Source of the DNA: an uncultured Treponema sp.
Lineage (GTDB): Bacteria; Spirochaetota; Spirochaetia; Treponematales; Treponemataceae
NCBI GenBank assembly: GCA_937891125.1
Contig: CALAEZ010000112.1
Span: 1-10,795 of the forward strand
Length of the DNA: 10,795 bases
Direction of reading: 5' to 3'
The notes under the pieces were generated by a model, which did not search any database, was not told where the DNA came from, and saw only the letters and a program-made list of their open reading frames with translations. The position numbers and the translations under genes were made by a program. Of the stretch, positions 7,830 to 10,795 are shown in pieces (positions within the stretch are counted from its first letter, which is position 1; every line of letters starts with the position of its first letter).

Positions 7830-9187
7830 CGCTTGCTCACAAAAATCCATTGGTACTTTCTGCCTGTATTTGCGCGCTTGCTTTGTATGTACCGCTTCTG
7901 TGGGGAAAATCGTTTGTCCGCACGGAACGCTTTTGCTCCCTGTTACCGCTTTCAGATATTCAAGTGGTGCAGGGCGTTGTTGCATCAAATCCAGTAAAAA
8001 CGACGGGCGGCTTTTATAAGGCGTGCTTTATGCCGAAAGCTGCGTACGCAAGCACGGGTGCTAAAGCGGCTGCTTCTGGCTCGCTTATTGTTTTGTTTCC
8101 AGCGTCGTTGTCTGAGGCGCTGTATCCGGGAAAAACCTATACAAGCGCGCAGGTGTCACGTGGAAAAGCTGCAGGCACGAGCGATGTGCTACAAGAGACA
8201 CGGCCACCGCTCATTGAAAGCGGCGCAGAGCTTTCTCTTACCGGCCGCTTTCTACTAAGCCGTTCAAGCCCGGTGAGCGCACCAGCGACTTGTCTACCCG
8301 CACAGCGACCGAATGAGCAAGCAGCTTTTTTGGTTACGCAAGCGTATTCGGTAGGCTGGGCACCAACGCTTACAGGGCTATTTTATCGCGTGCGCGCACT
8401 TTCTCGGCTGTACTTTAAGCGTCTTATGTACAGCTGGCATGAAGCTGGCGGTTTTGTGCTTGCGCTTCTTTCTGGCTCCCGCGAATATGTGGATGAACGA
8501 CTGCTACTGGCATTTACGTGCGCTGGACTTACTCACGTGCTTGCACTTTCAGGTATGCATTTGACGCTGTTTGCAGGCTTTACGCATGCGCTCGGAAAGC
8601 ATTTATTTTCTGCGCGCTTTACCGCGCTTATTGAGTTTTTAGCTGTCGTGCTGTTTGTGTGGTTTGCGGGGCTTTCGCCGTCACTTTTGCGCTCGCTTTT
8701 GTGCTTAATGCTGCTTTTGTGTTGCTCGTTTTTGCGCATAAAAAGCCCCTCGCTTCTGACCGTTTTGTGTACAGTCTTTTTGCTCCACGTGTGTATTGCG
8801 CCGAGCCAAGTGTACGAGAGCGCTTTTCTGCTTTCCTATACGGCGCTTTTAGGCATTGCACTCCTTTCGCCACTCATACAGCGGTATGCTGTCCGCGCCT
8901 TTATTCCTTGTGCCGCAGCTTTTTCCGATGCAAGCGGCGCATTCTGTGCGACCACTCCGATTTCAGCGCTTTTATTTTCACGCCTGGCGCCTGTTGGTAT
9001 CGTTGCCTCTGTTGCAATAGCCCCAGTGGTCGGCTTTTTTATGAGTCTTGCGCTTACAGGAGTGGTTTGCTCGCTTATTTTCCCTTTTCTAAATCCTGTT
9101 GTATGTGCTATTATGAGTGCGGTTTATGCGCTTATAAAGGCTCTCGTGCTCTTTTTTGCGCATTTTCCTGCGGTTACATTCCGCTGA
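7823..9187 (+). CDS. comEC: ComEC/Rec2-family DNA-uptake channel, short form without nuclease domain
   Basis: ComEC forms the inner-membrane channel through which single-stranded DNA enters during natural transformation. This 454-residue protein has an N-terminal membrane helix (about 10-28), a soluble region that fits the OB-like DUF4131 domain (about 45-150), and then the Competence domain. Its hallmark, normally GLxHLLAISGLH, appears as GLTHVLALSGMH (residues 235-246, with H238 and H246). The preceding LLSGSREYVDERLLLAF matches the usual lead-in. Many hydrophobic helices follow to the end. The C-terminal metallo-beta-lactamase domain of full-length ComEC (about 700-800 residues) is absent; the gene stops cleanly with TGA, and no nuclease fragment lies downstream. 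The ATG lies within the end of the HEAT-like gene and has no clear Shine-Dalgarno, suggesting coupling. Whether this lineage is transformable cannot be told from here. Confidence 0.85.
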   Translation: MVALAHKNPLVLSACICALALYVPLLWGKSFVRTERFCSLLPLSDIQVVQGVVASNPVKTTGGFYKACFMPKAAYASTGAKAAASGSLIVLFPASLSEALYPGKTYTSAQVSRGKAAGTSDVLQETRPPLIESGAELSLTGRFLLSRSSPVSAPATCLPAQRPNEQAAFLVTQAYSVGWAPTLTGLFYRVRALSRLYFKRLMYSWHEAGGFVLALLSGSREYVDERLLLAFTCAGLTHVLALSGMHLTLFAGFTHALGKHLFSARFTALIEFLAVVLFVWFAGLSPSLLRSLLCLMLLLCCSFLRIKSPSLLTVLCTVFLLHVCIAPSQVYESAFLLSYTALLGIALLSPLIQRYAVRAFIPCAAAFSDASGAFCATTPISALLFSRLAPVGIVASVAIAPVVGFFMSLALTGVVCSLIFPFLNPVVCAIMSAVYALIKALVLFFAHFPAVTFR

Positions 9188-9205
9188 CTTTTTTGTTCTC
9201 TTTGT

Positions 9206-9214
9206 AAGGAAAGG
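9206..9214 (+). promoter_or_regulatory. Ribosome-binding site that decides the rsmA start
   Basis: AAGGAAAGG stands just before the ATG at 9216, with AAGGA ending five bases upstream. The same frame is open back to a TTG at 9156 inside comEC, but that codon has no such site, and the added residues are not part of the RsmA family. Confidence 0.7.
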
Positions 9215-9215
9215 T

Positions 9216-10106
9216 ATGAATCATCCAGATTATAATTCACCTGCAGCCTTGCGGCTTTTTTTGGAGGCGCAGGGATTTGCAATGCAAAAAAAGTTCGGAC
9301 AGAATTTTTTGATAAATGAAGCGGCACGCGTTTCGCTAGTCGATGCGCTTTCAGTAACCGAAGGAACGACGGTTTGGGAGGTCGGTCCTGGATTAGGCAG
9401 TATGACCGATGAGCTTTTGAGACGCGGAGCGACCGTCACCGCCTTTGAAATTGACTACGGCTTTGTAAGCCTTTTACAACAGTTTTTTGAGCCGTATGCC
9501 GCTCGTGGTGATTTTACACTTGTCGAAGGCGACGTTTTAAAGACCTGGGAGGCTCACGCAAAAGAAAAGCCAATGCGTTTTTTTGGGAATCTTCCGTACA
9601 ATGTTGCTGCGACCATTATTGCCGACATGATTGAAAACGACATGCGCTTTGAAAAAATGGTCGTAACCGTGCAAAAAGAGGTGGGTGAGCGCATGTGTGC
9701 AAAGCCGGCAACAGAAAATTACTCGTCATTTTCCGTGCTCTGTCAGTGGGCATACACGGTAAAGCCGCTTATGGATTTGGCGGGAGGCAATTTCTGGCCA
9801 CGCCCGAATGTTGCTTCTCGTGCCTTGTCGCTTGTACGGCGTGATGATTTTCCGCGCTGTAAGGACCCGAAGCTGTTTATGCGCCTGACGCGTGCGCTTT
9901 TTAGTGCCCGCAGAAAAACAATTCGCAACAACATTCAGCCACTGTTGCAGGGCTGTCCCGCGGAGCGTGTGTTTGAGCTGGCAGGCATTGCAGCACATGA
10001 GCGCGCAGAAAATCTTTCGATAGATGCGCTGCTTGCGCTGTCAGATGCGCTGTACACGTGTCTTTCTGAAAAAAAGAGTGAGGAAAAAACTGATGGCAGA
10101 AAGTGA
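9216..10106 (+). CDS. rsmA: 16S rRNA dimethyladenosine transferase RsmA (KsgA)
   Basis: RsmA uses four S-adenosylmethionine molecules to dimethylate two adjacent adenines near the 3' end of 16S rRNA (A1518 and A1519 in E. coli), a late checkpoint of small-subunit assembly; loss gives kasugamycin resistance. The 296-residue protein has every family mark: KKFGQNFL (residues 25-32), SAM-binding WEVGPGLGS (54-62), the acidic FEID segment, catalytic NLPYN (125-129), the RPNVASRAL segment, and the C-terminal FSARRKTIRNN (229-239) that binds rRNA. Length is normal (260-300). The start at ATG 9216 is set by a strong ribosome site and by alignment with the family. It lies 28 bases after comEC, in the same run. 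Its 3' end overlaps the yggS start by 14 bases. Confidence 0.96.
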   Translation: MNHPDYNSPAALRLFLEAQGFAMQKKFGQNFLINEAARVSLVDALSVTEGTTVWEVGPGLGSMTDELLRRGATVTAFEIDYGFVSLLQQFFEPYAARGDFTLVEGDVLKTWEAHAKEKPMRFFGNLPYNVAATIIADMIENDMRFEKMVVTVQKEVGERMCAKPATENYSSFSVLCQWAYTVKPLMDLAGGNFWPRPNVASRALSLVRRDDFPRCKDPKLFMRLTRALFSARRKTIRNNIQPLLQGCPAERVFELAGIAAHERAENLSIDALLALSDALYTCLSEKKSEEKTDGRK

Positions 10107-10795
10107 AATCAAGCATAACCTACAGGTTGTTTGCGAGCGTATTTCGCACGAGGCAGTGCGTGCAGGACGCGCAGCAGAGAGCGTGCGTCTGCTTGCTGTT
10201 TCTAAATTTCATTCAGTTGAAGCAGTTGTGCAAGCAATTGAAGCGGGGCAGCGCCTCTTTGGTGAAAACCGCGTGCAGGAAGCGTGCGCAAAGTTTACTG
10301 CCGTTGCAGAAAAGGGCTATGAGTTTGAGCTACATATTATCGGGCAGCTCCAGCGCAATAAGGTAAAAGACGCCGTGCGGATTGCAAACTGCATTGAATC
10401 GGTTGACAGAATTGCGTTGCTCGATGAAATTGAAAAGCAATGCGCAAAAATCGAAAAGAAAATGCCCGTTTACTTTGAGCTTCATACAGGAGAAGAAACA
10501 AAATCGGGTTTTGCTTGCGAAGCGGCTCTTTTAGAGGCGCTCATGCGCTGTAAGGATGGCTTCTATCCGCATGTTATTCCTGCAGGCTTTATGACAATGG
10601 CGCCGAACACAAGCGATGAACACGCTGTTCGTTCCTCCTTTGCTGCGCTTGTAGCTTGTGCGCATCGTATGCAGGCGCTTTTTCCGGAGTTTCCGCTCTC
10701 TGAGCTTTCTATGGGAATGTCGCAGGACTATCCGCTTGCTATTTCCGAAGGCTCGACTCTGGTGCGTATTGGAACGGCAATCTTTGGCGAACGGA
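10093..10795 (+). CDS. yggS: YggS/PROSC-family PLP-binding protein, 3'-partial
   Basis: YggS (PLPBP) is a fold-type III pyridoxal-phosphate carrier without known catalytic activity that keeps PLP and amino-acid pools balanced. The reading frame runs from ATG 10093 to the window edge without a stop, giving 234 residues. Visible marks are LAVSK with PLP lysine K38, GQRLFGENRVQEA, LHIIGQLQRNKVK, a Gly-Glu-Glu-Thr-Lys-Ser-Gly-Phe segment, AGFMTMAP, LSMGMSQDYPLAI and, at the very edge, VRIGTAIFGER, which forms the phosphate site and lies a few residues from the usual C-terminus. So only the last handful of residues is likely missing. GAGGA at 10080-10084 sits eight bases before the ATG. The start lies 14 bases inside rsmA in another frame, a tight operon joint. 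Function follows from strong family resemblance. Confidence 0.95.
   Translation, partial: MAESEIKHNLQVVCERISHEAVRAGRAAESVRLLAVSKFHSVEAVVQAIEAGQRLFGENRVQEACAKFTAVAEKGYEFELHIIGQLQRNKVKDAVRIANCIESVDRIALLDEIEKQCAKIEKKMPVYFELHTGEETKSGFACEAALLEALMRCKDGFYPHVIPAGFMTMAPNTSDEHAVRSSFAALVACAHRMQALFPEFPLSELSMGMSQDYPLAISEGSTLVRIGTAIFGER

Noticed and set aside
9170..9194. A possible terminator at the end of comEC: GCGG / CCGC pair followed by six T
   Set aside because: The stem is only four base pairs with a seven-base loop and the T run is offset by several bases, too weak to call.
8659..9207. A 182-residue open frame on the + strand within the 3' half of comEC
   Set aside because: It lies wholly over the well-supported comEC frame, is Cys- and Phe-rich in the manner of a shifted reading of T-rich helices, and has no ribosome site or family motif.
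10103..10366. An 87-residue + strand frame at the start of the yggS region
   Set aside because: The frame from 10093 encodes clear YggS motifs throughout, so this one is an out-of-frame shadow.

Overview
The window is a gene-dense stretch of bacterial chromosome with no tRNA, rRNA, CRISPR array, transposase or integrase that I can see. Gene content and protein style point to a spirochaete, most likely Treponema. The indications are a PilZ protein with an N-terminal membrane anchor, a fused GldF-GldG protein with a DUF4340 partner, and the short ComEC / RsmA / YggS run. This genus call is an inference from memory of these families, not a database match. There are nine protein genes. The first (RNase Z) enters from the left edge without its start, and the last (YggS) runs off the right edge just short of its C-terminus.

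Left block, bases 2-4815, + strand: RNase Z, then an ABC ATPase of the GldA/NatA type, a 753-residue fusion of a six-helix permease with a GldG-type auxiliary domain, and a DUF4340 protein. The first three are joined by ATGA stop/start overlaps and the fourth follows after 4 bases, so the block looks like one operon. The last three genes form an exporter-like or envelope-remodelling module of unknown substrate. RNase Z (tRNA 3' maturation) is probably a housekeeping neighbour rather than a partner.

Middle, bases 4799-5485, - strand: one CPBP-family membrane protease lies antisense between the two + strand blocks. Its 3' end overlaps the DUF4340 gene by 17 bases. Its start lies only about two dozen bases from the start of the next + strand gene, so promoters on both sides must sit close to or inside neighbouring coding sequence.

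Right block, bases 5509-10795, + strand: a membrane-anchored PilZ (c-di-GMP receptor) protein, a secreted HEAT-like helical-repeat protein, a ComEC/Rec2 DNA-uptake channel without the C-terminal metallo-beta-lactamase domain, RsmA (KsgA) and YggS (PLP homeostasis). Overlaps or a short gap link every pair. The first three are an intriguing set (second-messenger receptor, periplasmic scaffold, DNA channel). The last two are conserved housekeeping genes.

Base composition is not even. RNase Z and, to a lesser degree, the ATPase are GC-rich (some 60-base rows exceed 65%), while the Gld fusion and DUF4340 genes fall to 32-37% in places. Nothing in the window is clearly a new system. The best leads are the PilZ-HEAT-ComEC linkage and the orphan Gld-type transporter in what looks like a non-gliding lineage. 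No stretch longer than 300 bases lacks a gene.
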